A DNA stretch of 64,000 bases from Brevundimonas sp. UBA4553 (GTDB taxonomy: Bacteria; Pseudomonadota; Alphaproteobacteria; Caulobacterales; Caulobacteraceae). The notes beneath the pieces were generated by a model. The model was not told the origin of the DNA and searched no databases. It worked only from the letters and a program-made list of their open reading frames with translations. The translations under genes and the position numbers were made by a program. The DNA is taken from contig NZ_DGLD01000010.1 of the NCBI RefSeq assembly GCF_002387245.1, forward strand, positions 149,359 to 213,358, read 5' to 3'. Positions 17,809-28,615 of the stretch are shown piece after piece. How positions within the stretch are numbered: position 1 is the stretch's first letter; every line of letters starts with the position of its first letter.

Positions 17809-19472
17809 GCCGACCGCGCCTTGATCGGCGCCGTGCCGTCGGCCAGGGACTCGTTCAGATAGACCTCGGCTTCCACGGCCGGCAGGGCGGGCGCATAGCC
17901 GAAGCCCTGACCGTAGTGGCAGCTGGCGTCCAGCAGCAGACCTGCCAGCTCGGCGTTCTCCACACCCTCCGCGACGACTTCCAGCGACAGGTCGCGGCCC
18001 AGGTTGACGACCGACTTGACGATCTTGGCCGAGCCTTCGTCCTTGTTCATCGTCAGCACGAAATAACGGTCGATCTTCAGCGTATCGAAGGGCAGACGCG
18101 CCAGATAGGACAGCGAGGAGAAGCCGGTGCCGAAGTCGTCCAGCGCCAGGCTGGCCCCCGCCTCGCGCAGCTTCGTCAGCACCTCGGCGGCGTGCGCGGT
18201 GTCGCGCATGATGTCCCCCTCGGTGACCTCCAGCTTCAGGGCGCCGCGCGGCAGGCCCGTTTCCTGAATGATGCGGGCCACGTCCTCGACCAGATGATCC
18301 CGCTCGATCTCGCCGACCGACAGGTTGACGCTGCAGAACAGCGCGCCGGCGCTGGGGTGACGATGCAGCCACTCGGCCAGCTGGCGCGAGGCCTGGGTCA
18401 TCATCAACAGGCCCAGCTCGTTCATCAGGCCCATTTCATCGGCCAGGGCCAGAAACTCGTCCGGCGGCACCAGGCCGCGTTGCGGATGGCGCCAGCGAAC
18501 CAGGGCCTCGAACCCGGCGACCGCGCCGGTCTTCAGATTGACGATCGGCTGATAGAAGGGCTCGATCTCGCCGCGCACGAAGGCGTTGCGCAGATCCGCT
18601 TCCAGCGCCAGTCGCGACAGGCTGTCGGATTCCAGCGCCCGGCCATAGGCCGCAGCCCCGCCGCGTCCCGCTGTCTTTGCCTGCTCCACCGCCAGTTCGA
18701 CGCGGCGCAGCAGCTCGGCGGGGTCGGGGGCGTCTGGTCCGCCCTCGGCGGCCACGGCGCCGATCGAAACGGTCGGATAAATGTCGAAGCCGGCGACCCG
18801 CAGCGGCTGTTCCAGCGCGTCGCGCATCCGCTCGCTGGCGCCCGTGATCCCGCGCGGCGCCAGAACGGCGAACTCGTCCTCGCCGATGCGGGCGGGCGAA
18901 CAGTCCTGCGCGAAGGCGGCCGCCAGACGCGAGCCCAGGGCCGACAGCACCAGATCGGCGCGCTCGTGCCCCAGCGCCTCGTTCAGACGTCGCAGGCGAT
19001 CCACGTCGGCCACGACCAGCTCATAGTCACCGGGCTGGGCCAGGGTCTCGGCCACGCGGACCAGGAAGGTGCGGCGGTCCAGCAGACCGGTCAGGGTGTC
19101 CCGGTCGGCCCCGGCGAACTTGGTCTCCAGCGCCACGACGCCCGCCGCGCGCAGGCCGTCCTCCAGCCAGACGCCGCGCCACAGGCAGGTTTCGCAGCCG
19201 CGCATGCGCAGCCGTACCGCGATCTCGGACCCCTCGGCCTGGGGCTTGAGCAGTCGGTCGGCCAGGGCGCGATCCTGCGGCATGGCCAGGGCGGCGAAGG
19301 CCGCGCCCGAACACTCCGGCGCCAGGGGTCCGAGCCCCAGCGAACGGGTCGCGCCGGTAAAACGTATCTGGTCGTCGGCCGGCGTCCATATCCACAGCGC
19401 GGCGTCGGCCGCAGCCAGCGCCTCGATCGCTGTGGTCGGGTCCCAAGCCAGCGCTCTGGATCGTGTGGTCAA
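17805..19472 (-). CDS. GGDEF/EAL domain protein (cyclic-di-GMP phosphodiesterase)
   Basis: Start taken as TTG 19472, giving 555 residues beginning MTTRSRALAW; TTG overlaps the TGA of the upstream GNAT gene in TTGA and follows GGGAA. N-terminal region (about 10-110) is PAS-like. The GGDEF domain is altered at the signature (IGEDEF for GGDEF). The EAL domain is intact: EALVRW, NLSVGEIE, EVTEGD, DDFGTGFSSL, KIDRYF and AEGVENAE. The protein most likely degrades c-di-GMP, with GGDEF as a regulatory part. It ends the long oxidase-strand run of genes. Confidence 0.9.
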   Translation of the reverse strand: MTTRSRALAWDPTTAIEALAAADAALWIWTPADDQIRFTGATRSLGLGPLAPECSGAAFAALAMPQDRALADRLLKPQAEGSEIAVRLRMRGCETCLWRGVWLEDGLRAAGVVALETKFAGADRDTLTGLLDRRTFLVRVAETLAQPGDYELVVADVDRLRRLNEALGHERADLVLSALGSRLAAAFAQDCSPARIGEDEFAVLAPRGITGASERMRDALEQPLRVAGFDIYPTVSIGAVAAEGGPDAPDPAELLRRVELAVEQAKTAGRGGAAAYGRALESDSLSRLALEADLRNAFVRGEIEPFYQPIVNLKTGAVAGFEALVRWRHPQRGLVPPDEFLALADEMGLMNELGLLMMTQASRQLAEWLHRHPSAGALFCSVNLSVGEIERDHLVEDVARIIQETGLPRGALKLEVTEGDIMRDTAHAAEVLTKLREAGASLALDDFGTGFSSLSYLARLPFDTLKIDRYFVLTMNKDEGSAKIVKSVVNLGRDLSLEVVAEGVENAELAGLLLDASCHYGQGFGYAPALPAVEAEVYLNESLADGTAPIKARSA

Positions 19473-20092
19473 AGCGATTCCCGGGTGTAAGAACTGGACG
19501 CGGCAGGGTCTGGGACGAACTCGTCCTGAACAATCCCGAACAGCAGATGATCTGCCCATGCGCCGTTAATTTTCAAATAAGCTTTCGCCAGTCCTTCGTG
19601 GCGAAAGCCCGCCTTCTCAAGGACGCGGCGCGAGGCCTGGTTGCCCGGCACGCAGGCCGCCTCCACGCGGTGAAGCTTCAAGGCCTCGAAGGCGAAGGCC
19701 AGCATGGTCCTCGCCGCCGCCGTGCCCACGCCCTGCCCGGCGTGCGGCTGACCGATCCAGTAGCCGAGGGTTCCGGTTTCAGCCACGCCGCGCCGGATGT
19801 TGGACAGGGTGATGGCCCCCATCAGGGTCTCTTCCTCAGGATCGAAGACAAACAGCGGCCAGGCCGTTCCCAGCTCCATCTCGCGGGCGTAGACGCCAAG
19901 ACGGCGGCGGAAGGCCGCCCGCGTCAGATCATCCTCGGCCCAGGCGGGCTCCCAGGGCTGCAGATAGTCGCGAGACCCGCCGCGCAATTCGGCCCATTGC
20001 GCATAGTCCGACGGACGCGGCGGGCGCAGCAGGACCGCCTGTCCGCCCAGGACCGGTCCAGTCGTCTCCGCCATCCAGTCAAACAGGGCCAT
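19469..20092 (-). CDS. GNAT N-acetyltransferase (RimJ/RimL-like)
   Basis: The 207-residue GNAT enzyme has the acetyl-CoA loop GYWIGQPHAGQGVGTAAARTMLAFAF near 130 (QGVGT) and VEAACVPGNQASRRVLEKAGF, the RimJ family marks. It probably acetylates a protein N-terminus or small amine; the substrate is unknown. It lies 42 bp after the M16 peptidase gene and overlaps the EAL gene start by 4 bp. Confidence 0.9.
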   Translation of the reverse strand: MALFDWMAETTGPVLGGQAVLLRPPRPSDYAQWAELRGGSRDYLQPWEPAWAEDDLTRAAFRRRLGVYAREMELGTAWPLFVFDPEEETLMGAITLSNIRRGVAETGTLGYWIGQPHAGQGVGTAAARTMLAFAFEALKLHRVEAACVPGNQASRRVLEKAGFRHEGLAKAYLKINGAWADHLLFGIVQDEFVPDPAASSSYTRESL

Positions 20093-20134
20093 GGGCGCAG
20101 ACTACCTCAGCACGCGCCCGACGCCAGCCACGAC

Positions 20135-21403
20135 TTATCGGCCCGCCAGCCGAGCGCTGAAGGCGGCACCCGCAGGCCCCGCCGCCCTTGGCCCCAGCAC
20201 CGCCGCGGCTGAACGTCCCGCCTCGATCATGGACCGCCCCACAGCGCGCAGGTCGTCGCTGGTCTGGGCCAGAATCCGCGCCGCGCTGTCCTCGGACGAC
20301 ACCGGCGCGCCGAAGATCAGGGTCTGGGCGGCGTTCCGGCCGGCGCGGCTGGCGGGGCTTTCGTCGGCCATCCACAGGGTGGCGTTCAGCACCGCCTTGG
20401 CGCGTGACAGTTCGGCGTCGGTGGGGCCCTTCTCGGCCAGGTCCAGCAGCTCGGCGGCGCTGACCTCGGCCAGCTCCACCGCACGGTCGGCGGCGGCGCC
20501 GGCGTAGACGCCCAGCAGACCCGCGTCCTCATAGGCTTCCTGATAGGCGTCGATGGCGTAGGCCAAGCCCCTATCCTCGCGCGCGCTCTGGAACAGGCGG
20601 GAGGCCATGCCGCCGCCGAGGATTTCGGTGAACAGGCGCAGGGCCGGAAGGCGCGGGTCCAGAGCGCCCATGGTCGGCAACTGGAAGACCAGATTGGCCT
20701 GTTCGATCTTGCGCGTCAGCTTCGCCTCGCCGCCGACGAAGACGGCGGGCGCCAGCGGGGCCAGCGGCGTCGCGACCTCCTGGCCGAACCAGAGCTCGGC
20801 CAGGGCCAGAAGTTCGTTCTCCTCCACCGCGCCCGACACCGCCACCACCATGCGGTCGGGCGAATAGAGCCGCGCGCGCCAGTCTGCCACGGCGGCGCGG
20901 TCGGCCGCCTTCAGGCTCTCGACGGTGCCGAGGATCGGCCGCCCCAGCGCCTGATCCGCATAGGCCCGCGTCTGGGCCATTTCGAAAACGTGGTCGTCGG
21001 GAGTGTCGAAAGCCTCGGCGATCTCCTGGGCCACGACGTCCTTTTCGCGGACGATCTCGGCGGGATCGAGCGTGGGACGGAAGACCAGGTCCGAAACGAT
21101 CTGCATGGCCAGCGGCAGCGAACCGTGCAGGGCGCGAATCTCAAAGCTGGTGCGCTCGTAGCCGGTGGCGGCGTTGATCGAGCCGCCTTCGGCCTCGATC
21201 CGCTCGACGATGTCGCGCGCGCCCATGTCGCCGGCGCCCTTGAACACCAGATGCTCCAGCAGGTGCGACCAGCCGGAACGGGCCTCATCTTCCATTCGCG
21301 CCCCGCCGCGCACGGCGACGGTCAGGGCGAAGGTCCGCAGACCGGGCATGGGGTCGCAAACGACGCGGACGCCATTAGGCAGGGTGTGAAGTCGAGCGGT
21401 CAG
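20135..21403 (-). CDS. M16 family zinc peptidase
   Basis: Metallopeptidase of the pitrilysin/processing peptidase family, 422 residues if initiated at CTG 21403. The first in-frame ATG/GTG/TTG (21349) would remove the conserved first strand (LPNGVRVV) of the M16 fold, so the CTG that overlaps the SURF1 stop in CTGA, 8 bp after AAGGA, is the better start. Zinc site HLLEH lies at 47-51, and the distal Glu is in the EKDVVAQEIAE segment. The second, inactive half covers about 215-420. It lies in the cytochrome oxidase transcription unit. Confidence 0.9.
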   Translation of the reverse strand: MTARLHTLPNGVRVVCDPMPGLRTFALTVAVRGGARMEDEARSGWSHLLEHLVFKGAGDMGARDIVERIEAEGGSINAATGYERTSFEIRALHGSLPLAMQIVSDLVFRPTLDPAEIVREKDVVAQEIAEAFDTPDDHVFEMAQTRAYADQALGRPILGTVESLKAADRAAVADWRARLYSPDRMVVAVSGAVEENELLALAELWFGQEVATPLAPLAPAVFVGGEAKLTRKIEQANLVFQLPTMGALDPRLPALRLFTEILGGGMASRLFQSAREDRGLAYAIDAYQEAYEDAGLLGVYAGAAADRAVELAEVSAAELLDLAEKGPTDAELSRAKAVLNATLWMADESPASRAGRNAAQTLIFGAPVSSEDSAARILAQTSDDLRAVGRSMIEAGRSAAAVLGPRAAGPAGAAFSARLAGR

Positions 21404-22122
21404 AAGTCCAGGTCCTTGCGGGTCATGCGGCGGCGCAGCAGCACCCCGTAGAAGGCGATCAGGGCGACGGCGAGACCGAACCAGGTCAAGGCGTAGCCGA
21501 GGTGATTGTTCGAGAAGGCGGCGGGCGGGGCCGAGGGCTTCAGCGCGGCCCAGTCGGGGTTGCTCGAGGTGGTGGCGAAAACGGTGAAGGGCGACACCGC
21601 TCCCTCGACCTTGAGGGCGCGGGCCATGGCCTCGGCGTCACGGCCGTAGAAGCGGCCCTGAGCCGGCGGTGGGGTCAGGGCGCTGGGCGCTGGGGCGCGG
21701 CGCAGGACGCCGGTGAGGACGACGGGCATGGTGTCGGCCGCAACGACCGGCGGCCGGGCCGACACCTCGGCGGCGACGAACCCGCGGTCAACCAGCAGGG
21801 TCGCACCGTCTTCCGCCGCACAGGCCGAGACCAGGCGCACGCCCGCGTCGCCGTCCTCAATGGACTGCAGCTCTACATAGGGCGCCGCCGACAGACCGCG
21901 GCAGGTCAGGATAACGCGACGGAATTCAGGATTGTCGGCCTTCAGCGCCTCTGCCAGGGGGACGGGCGGCTGGTCCGTCGCGGCCTCGGCGGCGGCGATC
22001 AGCCCTTCTTTCCACTGCATCCGCTGCACCTGCCATACGCCGAGCGCCAGCAGGACACCCAGCAGGATGACGGCGAGGACGGTCAGGACGACGGGGAAAC
22101 GGGTTCGGGCGGCAGCAGTCAT
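21400..22122 (-). CDS. SURF1 family cytochrome oxidase assembly protein
   Basis: The 240-residue protein has two membrane helices, near 13-31 and 213-233, flanking a periplasmic domain, as in SURF1/Shy1. Conserved marks are VQRMQWKEGLIA (WK) after the first helix, PVVLTGVLRR and SNNHLGYALTWFGLAVAL. It assists heme a insertion or stability in subunit I. Its ATG overlaps the DUF983 stop by 4 bp, and its stop overlaps the M16 start. Confidence 0.93.
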   Translation of the reverse strand: MTAAARTRFPVVLTVLAVILLGVLLALGVWQVQRMQWKEGLIAAAEAATDQPPVPLAEALKADNPEFRRVILTCRGLSAAPYVELQSIEDGDAGVRLVSACAAEDGATLLVDRGFVAAEVSARPPVVAADTMPVVLTGVLRRAPAPSALTPPPAQGRFYGRDAEAMARALKVEGAVSPFTVFATTSSNPDWAALKPSAPPAAFSNNHLGYALTWFGLAVALIAFYGVLLRRRMTRKDLDF

Positions 22123-22529
22123 TTCGGGTCTCGGGTTCTCAACATCTGCAGCGCGGTCATCAGCCCCTTGCCGGGGCGCATCAGGCCGAGGGCCAGGGCG
22201 GCGACCAGCGGCAGCCAGACGACCAGGTGCAGCCAGAGGGGCGGGCGCCAGGCGATCTCCACCGCGAGGGCCGAAAAGCCGACGAGGAAGCCCGCGATCT
22301 GCATGATGAAGGTCGCCGCCCCGTCTCCGGTCTCGACCGAGGCCAGGTCGTAACCACAGGCCTGGCAGGCCGGACGGACCTTCAGGAAGCCCTCGAACAA
22401 GGGCCCCTGCCCGCAGGCCGGGCAGCGTCCTAGCACACCCGCGCGGATGGCCTGCCCGCCAAGCAAATCGGCGCGGGACTGTTCGTCCCGCGCCGTTTGA
22501 AGTGCAGAGGCTGGATCGCCCGTCTTCAC
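22119..22529 (-). CDS. DUF983 domain protein
   Basis: The 136-residue protein has two CxxC pairs (CPACGQG and CQACGYD, about 37 and 57), typical of a small zinc ribbon, followed by two membrane helices (about 74-93 and 97-118). DUF983 genes usually sit in the cox operon between cox3 and SURF1, as here. The ATG overlaps the cox3 stop in ATGA, but a strong GC hairpin lies inside codons 12-21, so a start nearer the first CxxC (for example TTG 22467) is possible. Role in oxidase assembly is inferred from context. Confidence 0.85.
   Translation of the reverse strand: MKTGDPASALQTARDEQSRADLLGGQAIRAGVLGRCPACGQGPLFEGFLKVRPACQACGYDLASVETGDGAATFIMQIAGFLVGFSALAVEIAWRPPLWLHLVVWLPLVAALALGLMRPGKGLMTALQMLRTRDPK
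22469..22495. other. GC-rich inverted repeat inside the 5' end of the DUF983 gene
   Basis: Arms CGGCGCGGGAC (22469-22479) and GTCCCGCGCCG (22485-22495) with a 5-base loop. On the minus strand it follows cox3 by about 31 bp and is followed by ATTTGCTTGG, so it could be an attenuating hairpin between cox3 and the assembly genes, although the T-tract is weak. Confidence 0.5.
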
Positions 22530-23404
22530 CCGAAGGTGACGTAGACGAAGGCGAACAGGAACAGCCAGACCACGTCCACGAAGTGCCAGTACCAGGCGGC
22601 GGCTTCGAAGCCGAAATGCTTCTGCGGGGTCATCTGGCCCGCTTGCAGGCGCAGCAGGCAGACGGCCAGGAAGATGGTGCCGATCAGGACGTGGAAGCCG
22701 TGGAAGCCCGTCGTCAGGAAGAAGACCGAACCATAGAGCTTCGAGTGGGTCGCGGCTTCGTTGAAGAAGTAACCCTCGTGCAGGATGTGGTGATACTCAT
22801 AGGCCTGAACGCCGGTGAAGATCACGCCCAGCAGAACCGTCAGCAGCAGGCCCAGCTTGGCGGCCTTGCGGTCGCCGACCTGCAGCGCATGGTGCGCCCA
22901 GGTGACGGTCGTGCCCGACAGCAGCAGGATGACGGTGTTCAGCAGCGGCAGACCCCACGGGTCCAGCAGCTCGACGCCCTTCGGCGGCCAGGTGGTCCAC
23001 GAGGCGGCGGTGTCGGCCCAGTTGCCGACTTCCGGCGTCAGGGCGCGCGACTCGGTGAAGAGCGCCATGTCGAAGAACATCCAGAAGAAGGCGACGAAGA
23101 ACATCACTTCCGAGGCGATGAACAGCACCATGCCGTAGCGCAGGCCGATCGAGACGACGGGGGTGTGGTCGCCCTTCTTGGATTCCTTGATCACGTCCGA
23201 CCACCAGCCGAACATGGCGTAGAGCACGCCCGCCAGGCCGGCGAAGAAGACGATCTTCGATCCTTCCGGCAGGCCAAACAGGCCCTTCATCCAGATGACC
23301 GCGCCGATGAACATGACCACGCAGGCCATGGACGAGATCAGCGGCCAGGGACTCGGGTCCACCAGGTGATAATCGTGTTGCGGTTTCGCGTGCGCGTCGG
23401 CCAT
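22526..23404 (-). CDS. ctaE: Cytochrome c oxidase subunit III
   Basis: The 292-residue, seven-helix integral subunit of the aa3-type oxidase. The N-terminal VDPSPWPLISSM, GLRYGMVLFIASEVMFFVAFFW (Glu in the DCCD-reactive helix), HHALQVGDRKAA, FLTTGFHGFHVLIGTIFL and the C-terminal AAWYWHFVDVVWLFLF are all conserved. It lies 58 bp downstream of ctaG and overlaps DUF983. Confidence 0.97.
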   Translation of the reverse strand: MADAHAKPQHDYHLVDPSPWPLISSMACVVMFIGAVIWMKGLFGLPEGSKIVFFAGLAGVLYAMFGWWSDVIKESKKGDHTPVVSIGLRYGMVLFIASEVMFFVAFFWMFFDMALFTESRALTPEVGNWADTAASWTTWPPKGVELLDPWGLPLLNTVILLLSGTTVTWAHHALQVGDRKAAKLGLLLTVLLGVIFTGVQAYEYHHILHEGYFFNEAATHSKLYGSVFFLTTGFHGFHVLIGTIFLAVCLLRLQAGQMTPQKHFGFEAAAWYWHFVDVVWLFLFAFVYVTFG

Positions 23405-23462
23405 TCCAGGGTCTCTGAATTAAGGCGAGAGATCGTTCTTACAGGGGCTATAGCGTCCGCTA

Positions 23463-24026
23463 TCAGGATTTGCCAGTAGGGGATTGGCCGGAAGCGGCCT
23501 GCTGGAACCCTTTGGTGGGGAAGAAGGTGTAGCTCAGCGTGATTTCCCGCACCCCCTTGGATTCCGCATCCGTCGCCATTTCAGGGGCGACGAAATACTG
23601 AACCGGGAATTCCTTTGTTTCGCCGGGGCCGATTTCCTGCCCCTCGAAGCAGAAGCACTGCAGCTTCTGGAAATAGGGGCCGGCGCGCTCGGGCACGACG
23701 TTATAGGCCGCCGTGGCGTGGATCGGCTGGTCCGAGGTGTTGGTCACCGCGAAATAGGCCATGCCGGTTTCACCGATGCGCACGCGCTGGCTGACCTGCT
23801 CGGCCTTGAAGTTCATCGGCAGGTTGCGGACGTTGGTGTCGAACCGGATCAGGACGCTCTGGTCCAGGATCTGCGTCGGCGCCGCCTCGGCCTTCTTCAC
23901 CGTGCCGTCGAAGCCCGTCACCTGGCAGAAGAGCTGATACAGCGGCACGGCGGCGAAGGCCGCTCCGGTCATACCCATGACCACGGCCGCACAGATGAAG
24001 GCGACGAGGTTCTTGCGGTCCTTCAC
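23463..24026 (-). CDS. ctaG: Cytochrome c oxidase assembly protein CtaG/Cox11
   Basis: Copper chaperone delivering Cu to the CuB site of subunit I. The 187-residue protein has one N-terminal membrane helix (8-31) and a periplasmic domain with the CFCF copper-binding motif (KLQCFCFEGQEI), preceded by MNFKAEQVSQ and ending in EITLSYTFF. Its first base overlaps the 77-residue upstream gene by 4 bp. Confidence 0.96.
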   Translation of the reverse strand: MKDRKNLVAFICAAVVMGMTGAAFAAVPLYQLFCQVTGFDGTVKKAEAAPTQILDQSVLIRFDTNVRNLPMNFKAEQVSQRVRIGETGMAYFAVTNTSDQPIHATAAYNVVPERAGPYFQKLQCFCFEGQEIGPGETKEFPVQYFVAPEMATDAESKGVREITLSYTFFPTKGFQQAASGQSPTGKS

Positions 24027-24256
24027 GGCGCCGGCTCCGGCGTCGGGGCGGGAAGCGCCGGATCGGCGCGCTCCAGCGTCGCGGCGGCCGCCGCTTCGGC
24101 CGCCTTGCGGGTCTCGGTGTTGCGCTGGAGGTTCACCACGGTGACGATGAAGACCAGGACGATGAAACCTAGCAGGCCCAGGGCGATGGCGACGTTGCGG
24201 CGCTTGCGCGCCCGCACTTGTTCTTCGGTCAGTTTGACGAAATTCGGACGGGTCAC
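24023..24256 (-). CDS. Small membrane protein of the cox operon (CoxF-like)
   Basis: A 77-residue protein with a basic N-terminus (ARKRRNVAIA), one membrane helix at about 22-42 and an Ala/Pro-rich periplasmic tail. Short single-helix proteins occupy the same slot between ctaB and ctaG in many alphaproteobacterial oxidase operons. Function is not established. It begins 4 bp after ctaB stop and overlaps ctaG by 4 bp. Confidence 0.8.
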   Translation of the reverse strand: MTRPNFVKLTEEQVRARKRRNVAIALGLLGFIVLVFIVTVVNLQRNTETRKAAEAAAAATLERADPALPAPTPEPAP

Positions 24257-24260
24257 GCGA

Positions 24261-25238
24261 TCAGGCTCCCAGGCCCGGCAGCTGCTCGACCAGCAAGGCC
24301 GAGAATAGCGCCATCAGATACAGGATGGAAAAGGCGAACAGGTTACGGGCCGGTTTGGCCTCGGCCCGAACGTCATACAATGCGGCCTCTCGCCCCACCG
24401 CCTCGGCCTTGTCCGGCTGGTCGCCGGCCCGCGAGCGCCACAGACGGAAGGCCAGGGCCAGGAAGAACAGCCCCCCCGCCACCGACACCGCCAGATAGAC
24501 GACGCCGCCGAGGCCGAGGAAGGCCGGGGCGATGGCCACGGGCACGAAGATCAGGGTGTAGATCAGGATCTGCAGACGGGTCGACTTGGCGCCGCGCGCG
24601 ACCGGCATCATCGGAATGCCCGCCTTGGCGTAGTCCCCGGCCGAATAGAGCGCCAGCGCCCAGCTATGCGGGGGGGTCCACAGGAAGATGATCAGGAACA
24701 GCAGCCAGGCCTGCCAGGGCGCGTCCCCCGTCACCGCCGCCCAGCCGATCACCGGCGGGAAGGCGCCGGCGGCGCCGCCGATGACGATGTTCTGGGGCGT
24801 CCGGCGCTTGAGCAGCAGGGTGTAGAAGCCAGCGTAGTAGACGATGGTCAGGGCCAGCAGGCCGCCGGCCAGCCAGTTGGTCGTCATGCCCAGCAGCATG
24901 ACCGAGAAGATCGACAGGATGACGCCAAACGCCATCGCATCGTTTTTCCGCACGCGGCCGGCGGCGACCGGACGACCGCGCGTGCGGCGCATAAGGGCGT
25001 CGGTCTCGCCTTCCAGCGCCATGTTCAGCGCCCCGGCGGCGCCGGCCCCCACGGCTATGCACAGGACGGCGATGGCCGCCAGCAGCAGGTTGGGATGGCC
25101 GGGCGCGACCACCAGGCCCGTCACGGCGGTGAAGACCACCAGCGACATGACGCGCGGCTTCAGCAGCTGGAAGAAATCTTCCGGCTGGGAGGTGGTGACG
25201 AGCGGGGTCTCGCGAGTGGGGCGGTCGGTCATGGTCAT
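24261..25238 (-). CDS. ctaB: Protoheme IX farnesyltransferase (heme o synthase)
   Basis: UbiA-type prenyltransferase converting heme b to heme o for the oxidase. About 325 residues from ATG 25238 (ATG 25232 is also possible). Multiple membrane helices; the prenyl-diphosphate site is GALNMALEGETDALMRRTRGRP near 85, in which the family's N-x3-D is NMALE and DALMxRTxxRP is kept. DYAKAGIPMMPVARG is the second conserved motif. It lies 63 bp after ctaD behind a hairpin. Confidence 0.95.
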   Translation of the reverse strand: MTMTDRPTRETPLVTTSQPEDFFQLLKPRVMSLVVFTAVTGLVVAPGHPNLLLAAIAVLCIAVGAGAAGALNMALEGETDALMRRTRGRPVAAGRVRKNDAMAFGVILSIFSVMLLGMTTNWLAGGLLALTIVYYAGFYTLLLKRRTPQNIVIGGAAGAFPPVIGWAAVTGDAPWQAWLLFLIIFLWTPPHSWALALYSAGDYAKAGIPMMPVARGAKSTRLQILIYTLIFVPVAIAPAFLGLGGVVYLAVSVAGGLFFLALAFRLWRSRAGDQPDKAEAVGREAALYDVRAEAKPARNLFAFSILYLMALFSALLVEQLPGLGA

Positions 25239-25247
25239 AAAAGCCAA

Positions 25248-25279
25248 AGGCCGCCCTTCCGGTGACGAAAGGGCGGCCT
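25248..25279 (-). terminator. Hairpin between ctaD and ctaB
   Basis: Perfect 11-bp arms AGGCCGCCCTT (25248-25258) and AAGGGCGGCCT (25269-25279). Read on the minus strand, the stem is followed by TTGGCTTTT, giving a Rho-independent-like structure after ctaD. It runs straight into the ctaB start, so it may attenuate rather than end the operon. Confidence 0.7.
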
Positions 25280-25301
25280 CTCAAGGGTTATCCGGTTCGG
25301 A

Positions 25302-27949
<2,648 letters not shown>

Positions 27950-28122
27950 TCGAATCCTCATAAACCGTTTCGCAGCCGATACTTGCGAGCAATTCGCAAA
28001 CACCCCCGGGTCCTGGACAGACCTCGGCGTTTCAGGCCGGTCCTTATCGGCTCGGGTTGCGCTTGCCAAGCGATCAAGACGCTCAAGTGGCGACATGCGG
28101 CGAAACTTCGGCGGATTAATTC

Positions 28123-28172
28123 GCTGTCATGTAGCGACAGCTACCTTGCAGCGCACGATACCTTGCGATACC
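28123..28172. promoter_or_regulatory. Repeat-rich operator-like region upstream of padR
   Basis: Within the 249-bp ctaC/padR divergent gap: inverted GCTGTC (28123-28128) / GACAGC (28136-28141); nested GTAGC (28131-28135) / GCTAC (28140-28144); TACCTTGC repeated at 28142 and 28159 (17-bp period); CGATACC repeated at 28156 and 28166 (10-bp period). The helical-phased repeats lie 27-76 bp before the padR start. Autoregulation by PadR is inferred. Confidence 0.5.
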
Positions 28173-28198
28173 CATTCGTCATCAACGAAGGGAACGCC

Positions 28199-28615
28199 AT
28201 GCCCGACTCCATCGACATCCAACTGAAGAAAGGCGTGCTGGGATTATGCGTGCTGGCCCTGCTGGCCCGCGACGACAGCTACGCCTACGAAATCGCCAGC
28301 CGCCTGTCCGACGCCATCGGCATGGGGGAAGGCACGATCTATCCGCTGATGCGCCGCATGCAGACGGACGGCCTGGTCGAGACCTATCTGGTCGAATCCT
28401 CCAGCGGCCCGTCGCGCAAGTATTATCGCCTGACGGCCGCCGGCCGCGCCGCTCTGGAAGGCCAGACCGCCGAATGGCGAGCCTTCGCCCAGGCCGTCGA
28501 CGCCCTGGTGGCGAACACCGCGCCGCACAGCGACGCCATAGCCGCAGGCGCGCCGGTCGAACCGGCCGCCCTGACCGACCAATCCGCAGACGCTCAACGG
28601 GGAGCTGAACAATGA
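28199..28615 (+). CDS. PadR family transcriptional regulator
   Basis: A 138-residue winged-helix regulator. The DNA-binding domain spans about 10-85: LKKGVLGLCVLALLARDDSYAYEIASRL, then GEGTIYPLMRRMQTDGLV and SGPSRKYYRLTAAGRAAL, all PadR hallmarks. ATG 28199 follows GAAGGGA by 6 bp; an upstream in-frame extension is antisense to ctaC and is rejected. It overlaps the DUF1700 gene by 4 bp, so it probably controls this small envelope operon. Confidence 0.93.
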   Translation: MPDSIDIQLKKGVLGLCVLALLARDDSYAYEIASRLSDAIGMGEGTIYPLMRRMQTDGLVETYLVESSSGPSRKYYRLTAAGRAALEGQTAEWRAFAQAVDALVANTAPHSDAIAAGAPVEPAALTDQSADAQRGAEQ

